NCBI GenBank assembly: GCA_033557465.1
Contig: CM066032.1
Coordinates: 59,122,955-59,186,954 of the forward strand
Length of the DNA: 64,000 nucleotides
Direction: 5' to 3'
From: Ichthyophis bannanicus
Taxonomy: Eukaryota; Chordata; Amphibia; Gymnophiona; Ichthyophiidae
Position numbers and translations under genes: made by a program. Positions 33,358-42,942 of this stretch are shown in pieces; the stretch's first letter is position 1, and each line of letters starts with the position of its first letter. The notes under the pieces were generated by a model. It was given only the letters and a program-made list of their open reading frames with translations, did no database searches and was not told where the DNA came from.

Positions 33358-34200
33358 AGTCTGCATGAGCTGTGGAGCCCTCACAAAGCCAAAAACTAAG
33401 ACTATAATTTACTTACTTATCTGTGCTGGTTTCTAGCTACCAATATAGAGTTTGTCTATTTTGGAGATATTGCTAATATAAAGTTTAACTGTTGGATTTG
33501 GGGATATTGGTAATATAAAGTTTAACTGTGGCTATACATTAAGCTCGGAGATATTCAGCCTACTGGGACCTGAGTATCCAGATAACAAAGGTTTAATTCT
33601 GTTGCTCTGTTGGAGAAAGCTTGCTTTCAGGGAGGGGGTGAAAGTTTGCTCTCAGGGAAGGGCTAATTTTCAGACCATCTTACACCTGGCCACACATACC
33701 AGTCTGAGGCAGTCTGCATGAGCTGTGTAGCCCTCAGAAAGCCAAAAGCTAAGACTATAATTATCTTTCTTATCTCTGTTGGTTTCTAGCTACCAATATA
33801 GAGTTTAACTGTCTATTTTGAGAATATTGCTAATATTTATTTATTTATTTATTTATTTACATTCTCTTATATACCGCGCTATTCTGCATCAGTGCGGTTT
33901 ACATTGAACAAACTGAAATTCCATTGAACAGGGCATGATAACTTGGAGATAACTATTTTACAGGGAACATGGGCTATGGAGGGTTAAGTGGCTTGCCCAA
34001 GACCACAAGGAGCACCTGTGGGACTAGAAACCCCAGTCCTTCCGGCCCAAGGTTGCTGTCCTCTAGTGGGATTTGAACCCCCGACCTTCCGGCCTGAAGT
34101 ACCTTGCCCCAACCACTAGGCCACTCCTCCACTCTTATATATAACACTCTTAATATAACATTTAACTGTGGTTATACATTAAGCTTGGGGATATTCTGAC
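33358..34200. repeat. Direct duplication, unit about 353 bp, second copy split by a SINE
   Basis: agtctgcatgagctgtg starts at 33358 and again at 33711. The following phrases (agccaaaaactaagactata and ggtttctagctaccaatata) repeat in order. The second copy is interrupted by the SINE at 33836-34134 and resumes with taatataacatttaactgtgg. A smaller internal repeat (aatataaagtttaactgt) occurs twice within copy 1. It lies just upstream of the CR1 ORF1 start, so it may be a tandem-promoter type leader of that CR1. Confidence 0.7.
33836..34134 (-). repeat. tRNA-derived SINE, full length
   Basis: The minus-strand reading has the A box, B box (ggttcaaatccca), CORE-like middle and the tail with aaccgcactgatgcagaata/gcgcggtatata pairing. 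It ends in repeated aaat. Most complete copy in the window. Confidence 0.9.
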
Positions 34201-34452
34201 TGACTGACTGCTTTCCTGGGTAGCCTTGGAGCAGATATCTGTGGGTGCCCCCAGTTCAGGAACAGCCTACTGGCCAGAGACACTTAGGTTCCCATTCACC
34301 CTACCCCTCATCCCACCCACCCCAGGGGCTGCATTGCCTATATAGTGATCGCATACATTACCATCTATTCTTTTAACTTGGGTTAAAGACCACATCTTCT
34401 TCTTCCTTTCTTCTTCTTCTTCCTTGTCTCCTTTTAGGACTGCTTATTCAGC

Positions 34453-34790
34453 ATGTCGTGTATTCAGTGCAATAACTGCAGTACATTCATTCCAAGATGA
34501 ATCATTTGGAACCTAAGAGCTTGTCCTCTGTGCCTCAGGTCAGCTGCCATGCATAAAGAACTGACTCTACTAAGGGAAGAACTAGCTGCTATGCATAAAG
34601 AGGTGACCCTACTGAGGGAGGAACTGGCTGCAATGATGTGCACCTCTTCTAGGATACAAACTGAACAAAGTCCACCACCGCTCCCACAAAGAATCAAACA
34701 CCCCAGGAACAAATGGATCACAGTGGGTTCTGGTAGATTGCAACCTGTGATACAGACCAGGTCCAACTAAGAGCAAACAGTCACGTCAGA
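34453..34790 (+). pseudogene. CR1 ORF1 N-terminal part (zinc-finger and coiled-coil)
   Basis: Starts MSCIQCNNCSTFIPR, then a stop, then CPLCLRSA. The cysteine pattern CxxCxxC...CxxC looks like the zinc-binding start of CR1 ORF1. A heptad-like duplicated segment follows: MHKELTLLREELAA, then MHKEVTLLREELAA. KWITVGSGRLQ next is the usual linker before the SGNH domain, which is missing. One in-frame stop at 34498. Confidence 0.72.
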
Positions 34791-34886
34791 AACAGTCCAC
34801 AGTGGAGGAACGTGATGTGTCCAAGGAAAGAACAAAATAATCATATAATATTGAAGGAGGCTTTATTCACAATACCAATGGATGAT

Positions 34887-34942
34887 GCCCACCCGACACA
34901 GGCCGTGTTTCGTTTAATAAAACTTCATCAGGGGTACAGGGC
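34887..34942 (-). ncRNA. Hammerhead ribozyme-like motif
   Basis: Read on the minus strand, GCCC and ACCC precede CTGATGA. Then come a short stem-loop GTTT-TATT-AAAC, GAAA, a stem CAC-GGCCT-GTG, the triplet GTC, and GGGT then GGGC. GGGT pairs with ACCC and GGGC with GCCC to give stem I. The core CUGAUGA, the GAAA and the GUC cleavage triplet are all present in the required order. One extra A sits before stem II. Hammerheads are known in terminal repeats of Penelope-like elements, and this motif lies in one, on its sense strand. Activity is untested. Confidence 0.65.
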
Positions 34943-36628
34943 AACTAAAAACAAAAACATCCAATAAAAACACTCAAATATACATAACAATAAAACATGC
35001 CTTAAAAGAAAATCAATAAATAACTAAAATCATAATAAATAAATCACTATACAAATATAATAATACCTAAAATAAGTTGGAACGCTATATAAATAAAATA
35101 AGAGAGACTGAGGAAAGAGCAAAAAAAGGGGAGGAAATGAGACGGGTGCATTAACCATGAACCAACAGAAGAAGAGAAGAGTGATCATCCGTGCACTAAT
35201 ATGATATCAGTATTATGCTAAAATCAAAAATAAAAAAGACTTAGGAAATCAAACAAAGAAAAACAAAAACAAAAAACTGGACCATGTGTCCAAAGGTGCC
35301 TAAAAACAAAGTACAATAAACCACATTGTGATGACAGCCATGATGCCTTCAAATACTCACTACACCATACCTCATTGTTCAAAGCTGTAATTATCTCTTC
35401 TTTAACACAACTATATCAGAAACCAAAAGGAAACATTAACCTTGCAGCAAGCTAGCTAAAAGACAAATAAAATTGTCCTTCACCTTACTTACTTTTACAA
35501 GCCTAACAGGGCTGCACAAATCGCAGCACAAATCGCGGCAGAAATAGCGGCACTGAAAACGTGAAACTGCTAAAAAATAAATAAGTAAACAGAATGAAAT
35601 TGCTTTCTAAAACTGAAATGATCACAAAATAACTACTTAACCTTCAAAGAGGGGACCTTACCGTGTTACTCCAAAACTTTTTTATCGTTGTCAAGACTCC
35701 TTTAATAAAAACGCCGACGCATGTGCATTTGGAGTAAAGGAAGGCGCTCAGCAATGACGTCAAAAAGCAAGGACTCAAATCGCCAAACTCCTTGCTTTAG
35801 AAATCGAACCACAAAAGTCAAACAAATGCCATATGTGATAACACATATTCGCCACAATAAATACATCTTAAAAATGCAAAAAATCATAAAGGATCACCGC
35901 ACCAAGAATATCATCGAAGGAGGGATAAAAATGTCCCACAGCTCAAGACCATAGTAAAACTAGCTTTCGAAATCATGAATTGAAATAAAATCTAAAACAG
36001 CACGTCATACTACCACCTCAAAGTATAAACTTTTAAAAAATGAAGACATTAAAATGTGACCACTTTGCATAATGATAAAAATATATAAATATCTATGTAT
36101 GTGATCATAAAAAATGATAAAAATTCATTGTACAGTATTACAAACATAAATATATAATGTAGGCATAGAGGAAAAAATAACATTAAATATTTAAAACATT
36201 AAAATATGGCAAACTCAACTACCATAAAAAATATATGTACGTATATACTTATAAAAAATATAATATAATACAATAATAAAAATATAAATAAAAATTAATA
36301 ATAATAAATAACCATAAAATATATGCAAAATATGTGCAAATTGCAAAGCTCAAAACACCATGCAAAATGTCAAAGAAGTCACAAAGTAATGTCGTCAATA
36401 AAAAGATACCAACACACATTGTTCCAAATCAGACCAAATGAAGAACCATGGAAAATACAACCCGCTATACACAATATATTATAATATAATACAATAAATA
36501 ATTAAAAAATAGATAAAAATAATAAATAAATTAAACCAATCCTTTCCAAATGACTAAAAAGAACCAAAATAAAAATGTCACTAAATAACTGCCTGTACAA
36601 AAACATGGGTCAATAAGAGTGTCAATCA
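34943..36628 (-). other. AT-rich 3' region of the Penelope-like element
   Basis: Dominated by A/T with many ataaat runs. No conserved frame. A GC-richer island at 35660-35760 contains atcgttgtcaagactccttt and may be a boundary of a terminal-repeat unit. Confidence 0.5.
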
Positions 36629-38262
36629 TCATAGAAAAACAGAGAGATCCTGTTCTAAATTGAGCCCATTTGGTGTCATTGAATCCAACATAAAGGTGTA
36701 TCTCTGCTCCAGTTGTAAAATTGTTCTATTGATGTCGCCTCCTCTCCAGTTCATCTTCACCTTTTTAATGACAAAAAATTTGATGTCGGAAATTCTGTGC
36801 GCTAATTGAATCCAGTGTTCTACTAGAGGTTTCTCGATGTTACCTCTCTTGATCGCACTTCTATGTTCTATAATCCTAGTACGTATGCTGCGTATGGTCT
36901 TGCCTACATACAGTTTACTGCATGGACATATGATGACATATATGACATGAGAAGTCTCACAATTGGAGAAGTCACTTAGTAAAAATTTTTTCTGAGAACC
37001 GGGGTGTGTAAATTCTTTAATGGACAAAGCATGTACACAAACCGAACAACGGCCACATTGATAGTGACCCTTGACCCTTGGAACAAAAGGCCGTTCTGTC
37101 AGGGCAGAAGGGACCAAAAGGTTCTTCAAATTAACATTACGCTTATGCGCTATCGTGAGTTTTACGTCTTCAAACCCTTCCAGCGACTGAATCAGATGCC
37201 ACTCCTTCTTTAAAATTTTAACAACATCACGAGACAAAGTAGTATACAATAAAGGACACACCATTCCTATGTTGTCCTTCCGCTGTTTGGAATTAAGCAA
37301 ATCCTCACGTTCAGATATCCTCGCCCTAGTATAAGCCTCTGAGACATACTTGGTAGGATACTTCCTATTGTGGAACCTATCACCCATGGCTTGAGCGTGA
37401 AATTCAAAATCCTTATTCTTAGTGCAAATCCGCTTTGCACGAAGAAACTGACCAACCGGTAGGTTTCTTTTAAGAGCCGGATTGTGGAAACTATCGAAGT
37501 GTAGAAGTGTATTGCGATCCGTAGGTTTCCTGTAAAGAGATGTTGTCAACCGATGATCCTCAACACGGATCAGAAGATCCAAAAAAGGAATACATAAAGA
37601 ATCATAAGTGAGCTGAAACCTCAAATTACTATCTAACCCATTAACCCACCCATTGAATTGAGATAAAACCTCTTCGGACCCTTTCCATAAAATAAAAACA
37701 TCATCTATATACCGTACCCATAATGTAATGTTCTTTTTATATGGATTATCCTTGATAAACCTCTCTTCAAACTCAAACACATAAAGATTAGCAATATCTG
37801 GGGCCATGGAAGACCCCATGGCCACCCCCTTGATCTGCTGATAAAACAATTCCCTAAAACAAAAATAGTTATTGCAGAGAGCAATCTTAGCTAATTCCAA
37901 TAAAAAATATGTAGGAATACGTTTATTAGAGAGTCGTGTGGATAAATATTGTTCAAGAATGAGTAGAGCCTCTGCTTGTGGGACATTGGTATAAAGGGAT
38001 TCGACATCCATAGTGACTAAAATAACATCCGAGTCCAAATCTTGAAACGCACTTAAAATTTCAACAACATGGGACGAGTCCCTAATATAAGACCACATTG
38101 ACGTTATAAAAGGCCGTAAAAAAATGTCCAAAAATTTGGATATCGGCTCTAATAAAGAACCAATAGCGGCAACAATGGGCCTTCCAGGTGGCGACTTAAG
38201 AGACTTATGAATCTTTGGGAGGATGTAAATGGTGGGTATAATAGGCGATATCCAAACTTTTG
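36629..38262 (-). CDS. Penelope-like RT with C-terminal GIY-YIG endonuclease, 5' truncated but open
   Basis: The frame is open from about 38262 to the stop before 36629, about 540 codons. It starts within RT finger sequence (IYILPKIHKS, PGRPIVAAIGS). It then shows VTMDVESLYTNVP with the first catalytic Asp, KGVAMGSSMAPDIANLYV, and LWVRYIDDVFILW with the YIDD box. LYRKPTDRNTLLH is typical of Penelope-like RTs. The nuclease part follows a CGRCSVC motif and has VIYVIICPCSKLYVGKT, with GIY replaced by VIY and YIG by YVG, and RIIEHRSAIK. NxxILQLEQRY supplies the final part. The lack of stops in 1.6 kb suggests a fairly recent insertion. Codons upstream of 38262 are replaced by an inverted copy. 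Confidence 0.9.
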
Positions 38263-38310
38263 GACATTTTTTTACGGCCTTTTATAACGTCAATGTGGTC
38301 TTATATTAGG
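38085..38310. repeat. Inverted duplication at the 5' end of the Penelope-like element
   Basis: Bases 38085-38146 (ctaatataagaccacattga and onward) reappear as their reverse complement at 38247-38310. The arms are about 62 bases, nearly identical, and separated by about 100 bases of RT coding sequence. The element therefore folds back on itself at its truncated 5' end. Confidence 0.9.
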
Positions 38311-38447
38311 GCTCCTCTTTCACTATACTCTCATATTTCCTCTATTTATCTCTGGGTTTGCTACTACTGTAAATCATTTAATGCTTCTTCTTTTTCGAAC
38401 CTTGATTCTTAACCCATGCCCTATTAATTTCATGGAGATGTAGCCTA

Positions 38448-38650
38448 GAGATTATTTATTTATTTGTTTATTTAGACGGATTTGTATACCACCTTATCCT
38501 ACAATCAAAGTTTAGATTAGATTAGATTAGAAAGATTAGAGCAGAGGACTGAGATGCAGAGAATCCAAGGATTCAAATTCCACTGACACTCCTTGTAATC
38601 TTGGCCAAGTTGCTTAATCTTCCAGTGCCACAGCTTACAGGAAACAGTGA
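38448..38650. repeat. SINE-like fragments and short tandem tract
   Basis: 38448-38505 is an inverted tail of the local SINE/L2 type (ttatttatttgtttatttag, gtataccacc). 38513-38532 is a gatta tandem. 38545-38650 has a degraded SINE body with attcaaattccac and cttggccaagttgcttaatc, a MIR/CORE-like phrase more diverged than the other copies. Confidence 0.6.
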
Positions 38651-38654
38651 AATA

Positions 38655-39043
38655 TAATGAAGTTGCTTACCTGTAATGAGGATTCTCTGCAGACAGCAGG
38701 GATATGCAGCCACACTGAATGGTAATATCCATGATGCAGCGAGTGCAGATCTGCCCTCCAATAGATAGGTGTGTTTTAGACTTCTTGTGCATCTGCATGT
38801 GATGTTTCCACCATTGCCTGCTCGCCTCTAAATGGCCAGTTTGTTCGTAACAGATACGTAGTACCAAACAGTCCTATTCTTTTGTGTTGTTAGTGTTTTC
38901 TCTGCCTCTTCATTACTCCTTGTATTTTTTCTTGTGAGGCTGGTGGGAGGGTGAATGTTGCTACATAAATCCCATCTACAAGTAAGCAACTTCACTTTCT
39001 CCGTAGTCAGCCAGGTTCCATTCAACCTCACTAAACGGTAAAA
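38655..39043 (-). repeat. Terminal part of DIRS element C (outer repeat and internal complementary region)
   Basis: gaagttgcttacctgtaatg at 38659 is mirrored by tacaagtaagcaacttcact at about 38975-38997. In the better preserved DIRS element at 52609 the same arrangement is found (outer end at 52609, complement at 53184). The gene-bearing remainder of this element resumes after the L1 at 47044. Confidence 0.7.
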
Positions 39044-39217
39044 ACGGAGCTTTGGGACCACGTGATGTGGTGAGCTCGAAAGGACGTGTCCGGCTTGAGC
39101 TCTGGGCCCCCTGCTCCCTAAACCGTGAAAATCCACCGTGAAAAGCCGTCAGCCGCTACCCTCGTGTGAGAGGCGACTTGATCAATCCCTGGCACCGTAT
39201 CTCACCTCCAAATCACC

Positions 39218-40072
39218 ATGGCTTCCGCAGTTAAACTTGGGCGAAGGGAGAAGGACCGAGGCGCCGGGTCATCTAAGATGGTGGACTCCCCCCCGAAGCA
39301 GACCGGGCCTCCCACCTCGCCGACCCTGATGGCGGAAGTCTCGGCAGCGGTGACCAGTGCGCTGTTGGGGCAATTCGATGCCCTACACACTAAAATGGAC
39401 ACGATCCAAAACTCTCTGGGGGCGCTGGGGTCCCGCATGCACGAGGCCGAGACCCGAATAACTCAGACCTAGGAAGACCTGGCAACACTCCAGCGGGAAC
39501 TTCGGGCGGCGCAAAAGCTAGCCATGGACCATGCCCTCAAACTGGACGATTTAGAAAACCGGTCCAGGCGGAACAATTTAAGATTTTTGGGTGTCGCTGA
39601 CTCAATACCCGACAAAGATCTTCCGGGGTTTGTGGAGGCTTTGACGACATCCTTGCGATCTGAGACCGGAACGCTCAGCCCCATTACAGTGGAGCGCGCT
39701 CACCGGATCGGGCCCAAACAGTCGGCGAATGATCGCCGACCCCGAGTGGTCTTGGCGAGGTTTCTCAGCTTCCCACAGAAGGAGGAGCTGCTTAAAACTG
39801 TACGGCAGAAGGGAGCGGTGGAATGGGAGAATATGCGCATCCGAGTCACACAGGATTACTCGGCCGCGCTGAGTCAACGCCGAAAAGCTTACGCCTCCCT
39901 CTGCCAAAAATTAATAGCAGCTAATATCCGTTTCCAGGTACAATACCCAGCGCGCTTGGTGATTTGGAATGAGGGGACCCGCCGGAGCTTTGAATCAGCG
40001 GGCGAGGCTACTGCCTATGTGGAGAGGCTTACATTACCTGCGATGGACCCGAGTAACTCGCCAAGTGAGTGA
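39218..40072 (+). pseudogene. L1 ORF1 (RNA-binding coiled-coil/RRM protein), one stop codon
   Basis: It starts MASAVKLGRREKDRG. A predicted coiled coil (residues about 45-120) follows, interrupted by TAG at 39470-39472 (after RITQT). The same frame continues EDLATLQRELRAAQK to the end. LENRSRRNNLRFLGV at about residue 105 is the signature at the start of the L1 ORF1 RRM domain, and RAHRIGP with RPRVVLARF marks its end. The C-terminal domain contains YSAALSQRRKAY. The protein would coat L1 RNA as trimers. One nonsense change separates it from an intact 284-codon gene. Confidence 0.88.
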
Positions 40073-40436
40073 GAGGGTATCCTCTGAAGCAAGGATAAGG
40101 GGAAGACCGTTTAGTGCACTGGCCTTTGTATGGACAGAGCGAAATTTGGCCTCCCACTGCCCCGGTTGAAGCTGAGAACTCAAAGTGTGTTCTGCTGGTC
40201 TGCGGGACCTTTAACCATCTGTTCTACCTCAACCTTAATTTTTTTGGAGCTCATGCAATACCTTGAGGAGAAGACCCTCGGCCAGCGGAGAGTGGGAGTG
40301 CAGGCCCCAATATGTTTCGACGGGGCTAGCGGGAACGGAAGACAGCGGACTTCCTCAGGAATTTTCAGTTCCCTCGGAAAGACGGCCTGGTGCTGAGGGC
40401 AGAAGATTGTATTTTATATAGCCGATATCAGGCAAC

Positions 40437-41932
40437 TGTGTTATGTCCCCCGCAGCCCCCTCTAGTGGCGGCGTAGTGGTTCCACAGGGGCTGGGGAGCG
40501 CATAAGAATTAAAAGGTTCAGGGTTGATCTGTTGTGAGGGTCAATGGGATAGCAGGTCACATTGTCAGCCTCAAGGTCAACAACCTAAAAAAGTAACTCT
40601 TGCCAAGTGTAGGGTACAAAACAGGCTTTTATTTCCCCTTTTCGCATGAAAAAATTCAAAATATGAGGTAATGAGTAACAGAACATAAATTCAGTTGCAT
40701 CAAAACGTGAGTCAGCAAAACACTCAAAATAACATGGTTCCTTCACCAACTTAAAGCATAAACTTTCCAGTACAGTTTGCACACATTAGATTTGTTTGCC
40801 TTTTGCTCAAAGATATCTTCTTGTGCAAAAGTCACATTCCATTGGTTCTATATCTTCACTGCTCTCAGATTCCCCTGGCAGCCATTCCATGTCTATGGGA
40901 TCTGAAACTGAGGTCTCTGAGATCTCTTGGATATTAAAACCTGGTTTCCTAAAAGCATGCCATACTGTATCCCAGTGCTGGCTTGGGAGTTTGGGGCGTC
41001 GGCTTTTAGGTCTAGTATATCTCCCTGGGCTTACTGTCGTTCCAGGACTAAAAGTTTGCTCCTTCCATTCTCTGGCAACATTAAACTTTTTCCTGTAAAA
41101 CTTATCAGTTATATCTGGTTTAAAACAGTCCTTATTGTCCAGATAAAAACTAGCCCTTTGTTCCTCTCTAGGCTTCTTGAAAAAGGCTTGAGGCCTAGTC
41201 TGAGAGTTTTGTGCTCCAGGTATATCCTTTCTCTCAAGGCTATGAACTTTTCCTTTATCTTTCAAGTCACTTTTGTAAAAGCTTTTAAAAGTACCTTTTT
41301 TCTCTTGAAGGCTTCTTCTCCAACCGGAGGGATAAGCACTTCCTTCCTTGGCTGCAATCCGTGATACTGCCCCTTGAAGTTGTGTATGGCCTTTCTCTAG
41401 GCCTGCTCTCCCAGTAGCTTCCTTTCCTTTAGCTCTGCTGGGTTTGTCAGTGACCTCACCTCGGTCTCTGAGTCTGGCCTCTGGAGCTTCCCTTGGCACT
41501 GCCTCCTGTTCTCCACATGAAGGTCTCTGCCAAGCTCCTTGCCTCCTCCTGTGCTTCTCCTCTGGGTTCTTCCCTTCGGGGTTTCTCTGTTGCCTTTCCG
41601 GCTCTCTTGACTGCCTTCCTGGCACCTTTGCCTCTCTTGGCTCTCTCGGCTCTCTCTCTCTTGGCTCTCTCCCTCTTGGCTCTCTCTCTTGCAGTGCTCT
41701 GTTCCTACTTAAATCCAGAGCAGCTGCTTCTGAGTCCTGCCCATAGAGGTGTGGTTCTTCCACTTTCAGGTTTGTTCTCCTGCTCCCTCTATGTGTCCCT
41801 TCTCGTAATTGCAGGCAAATCCTGTTTTTTTCAAGATTTAAAAGTTTCCTTTCTTGCATCAGAGGGCTTGCGGTATCACAGTTACTATGCAATGTTACAA
41901 TGTTTGTATGCTCCTATATGGCCACATGTACT
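40437..41932 (-). mobile_element. Unclassified ~1.5 kb insert in the L1, LTR-like features
   Basis: gcaac at 40432-40436 and 41933-41937 could be a 5-bp target duplication. Read on the minus strand the insert holds a long ORF, then aataaa (40627-40632 complement). It ends in gggggacataacaca, which looks like an LTR end. The opposite end starts agtacatgtggcc, not the canonical tg. The sequence interrupts the region between L1 ORF1 and ORF2. A solo LTR, a non-autonomous retroelement or a retrogene are all possible. Confidence 0.45.
40807..41859 (-). CDS. Unrecognised 350-codon ORF, Arg/Glu/Pro-rich
   Basis: Open from the first ATG at 41857-41859 (MQERKLLNLEKNRICLQL) to the stop before 40807; the frame is open for 11 codons further upstream. 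The middle is low complexity with repeated REPRE/REPRG units (about residues 60-110) and is very basic overall. The C-terminal third is less biased, with WDTVWHAFRKPGFN, an acidic SESSEDIEPMECD and a final CDFCTRRYL. A polyadenylation signal lies about 175 bases downstream. I recognise no domain. No stop in over 1 kb inside an otherwise non-coding insert is notable, but biased composition alone can produce this. Confidence 0.4.
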   Translation of the reverse strand: MQERKLLNLEKNRICLQLREGTHRGSRRTNLKVEEPHLYGQDSEAAALDLSRNRALQEREPRGREPREREPREPREAKVPGRQSREPERQQRNPEGKNPEEKHRRRQGAWQRPSCGEQEAVPREAPEARLRDRGEVTDKPSRAKGKEATGRAGLEKGHTQLQGAVSRIAAKEGSAYPSGWRRSLQEKKGTFKSFYKSDLKDKGKVHSLERKDIPGAQNSQTRPQAFFKKPREEQRASFYLDNKDCFKPDITDKFYRKKFNVAREWKEQTFSPGTTVSPGRYTRPKSRRPKLPSQHWDTVWHAFRKPGFNIQEISETSVSDPIDMEWLPGESESSEDIEPMECDFCTRRYL

Positions 41933-42089
41933 GCAACAACATAGCTGTTTTGCGTTTGACAGGCAGGAGGCTTGCTCAGGCCTCCTGATTCTGGTTAAAC
42001 AGCCCTCTCCCGGACGACAATTTTACCATCTGGAGGGGACTCCAGAGGGGGTCCATGTGTATGGGCTAACGGGGAGCAGTTAGAACACC

Positions 42090-42942
42090 CAACCCTGCAG
42101 CGGATATTCGCAGTCCCCTGAGATCATCATACTTCCGGGGCGAGGGGGGCCCCCCCCTTTTGCCCCCGAAGCCAGCACCCCACTCCATAAGACCCTAGAG
42201 AGTGAGCGCTGGGTCCAGCGATATCCGTATGGCCTCCTTATTTGGACCCTTAAGCGAACAGAATAATGCTGGAGACTCATTGAGGGTTGCGGGGGGGGGG
42301 GGGGAGCACTCCACGCTGCGTTTGTTTGGTTTGGCTGCTGCAGCGTTTAGTCTGCGACCCTTCAGGGTTGCCCCGTGGGGGTTTCTTTTCTTTTTTCTTT
42401 TTCTTCTTTTGTTTTGCTGTTTTTGGCTATAACCTCCCCTGTTGATTAGCTGCTGCTTGTGGAGTGCTGCCCATCCAGCCTATGTTTTCCGGACTGACGG
42501 GGTTGTGTAGCGATTGGATATGTGGGGTACTTCACCTTTGTTTCCCCCCCCCCCCTCCGGTGGTTTTTTTTGTGTGTTGTTATGTTGTGGTATCACTGGG
42601 GTATTTGGTGGGAGTATAATGGAGCTGGGGCAGGGCGGGTTACGACGGGGTGGGTTACGGAGTTTTTTAGATAGGGGTGGACGGCGGGGGGGAGTTTGGT
42701 TTATAGGTGGGGAGGGGGTCCTACTCACATCCTTAAGGTCTCTTATGGGTAGGGAGAGGAGTTTAATTGGTTGGGGGAGGGGGAAGGTGGGGCGAGGGCA
42801 GGGGGGGCGGGGGAAGTAGAGAGGGGGGGTTGGGTAAGGTAGGGGGAGGGAGGAAGGGGGGTAAGCGTGTATGGTTAACCAGGAGCATTTTTTTATCCAG
42901 GGGGGGACCTCAGGCTGGGGAGGTTCGCCCACACTATACTAG
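42090..42942 (+). other. G-rich inter-ORF region of the L1
   Basis: Long purine/G-rich stretches, for example the G-run at 42290-42304 and gggg tracts at 42660-42860, with T/G-rich spacers. Several runs of four or more guanines could form G-quadruplexes in L1 RNA. A stop at 42940-42942 precedes the open ORF2 frame. Confidence 0.6.

Larger units (their letters stand above)
34790..38310 (-). mobile_element. Penelope-like element (Neptune/Penelope group), long RT-GIY-YIG frame
   Basis: The element is on the minus strand: a partial 5' fold-back at 38247-38310, an open frame 38262-36629, a 1.7-kb AT-rich 3' region, and a hammerhead-like motif at 34887-34942. The RT is of the Penelope type and is joined to a C-terminal GIY-YIG nuclease. 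It inserts by a mechanism distinct from LINEs and leaves complex ends, as seen here. The N-terminal part of the RT is missing, so it is a 5'-truncated copy despite its open frame. Confidence 0.85.

Noticed and set aside
33358..34200. CRISPR-like or satellite array
   Set aside because: Only two copies of a 353-bp unit, with a SINE in one; no regular short repeats or spacers.
35721..35954. 77-codon plus-strand frame
   Set aside because: Lies in the AT-rich 3' region of the minus-strand Penelope element; no recognisable features.
41493..42083. 196-codon plus-strand frame overlapping the orphan ORF
   Set aside because: Leucine/serine-rich mirror of the Arg/Glu-rich minus frame; the downstream polyadenylation signal supports the minus strand.
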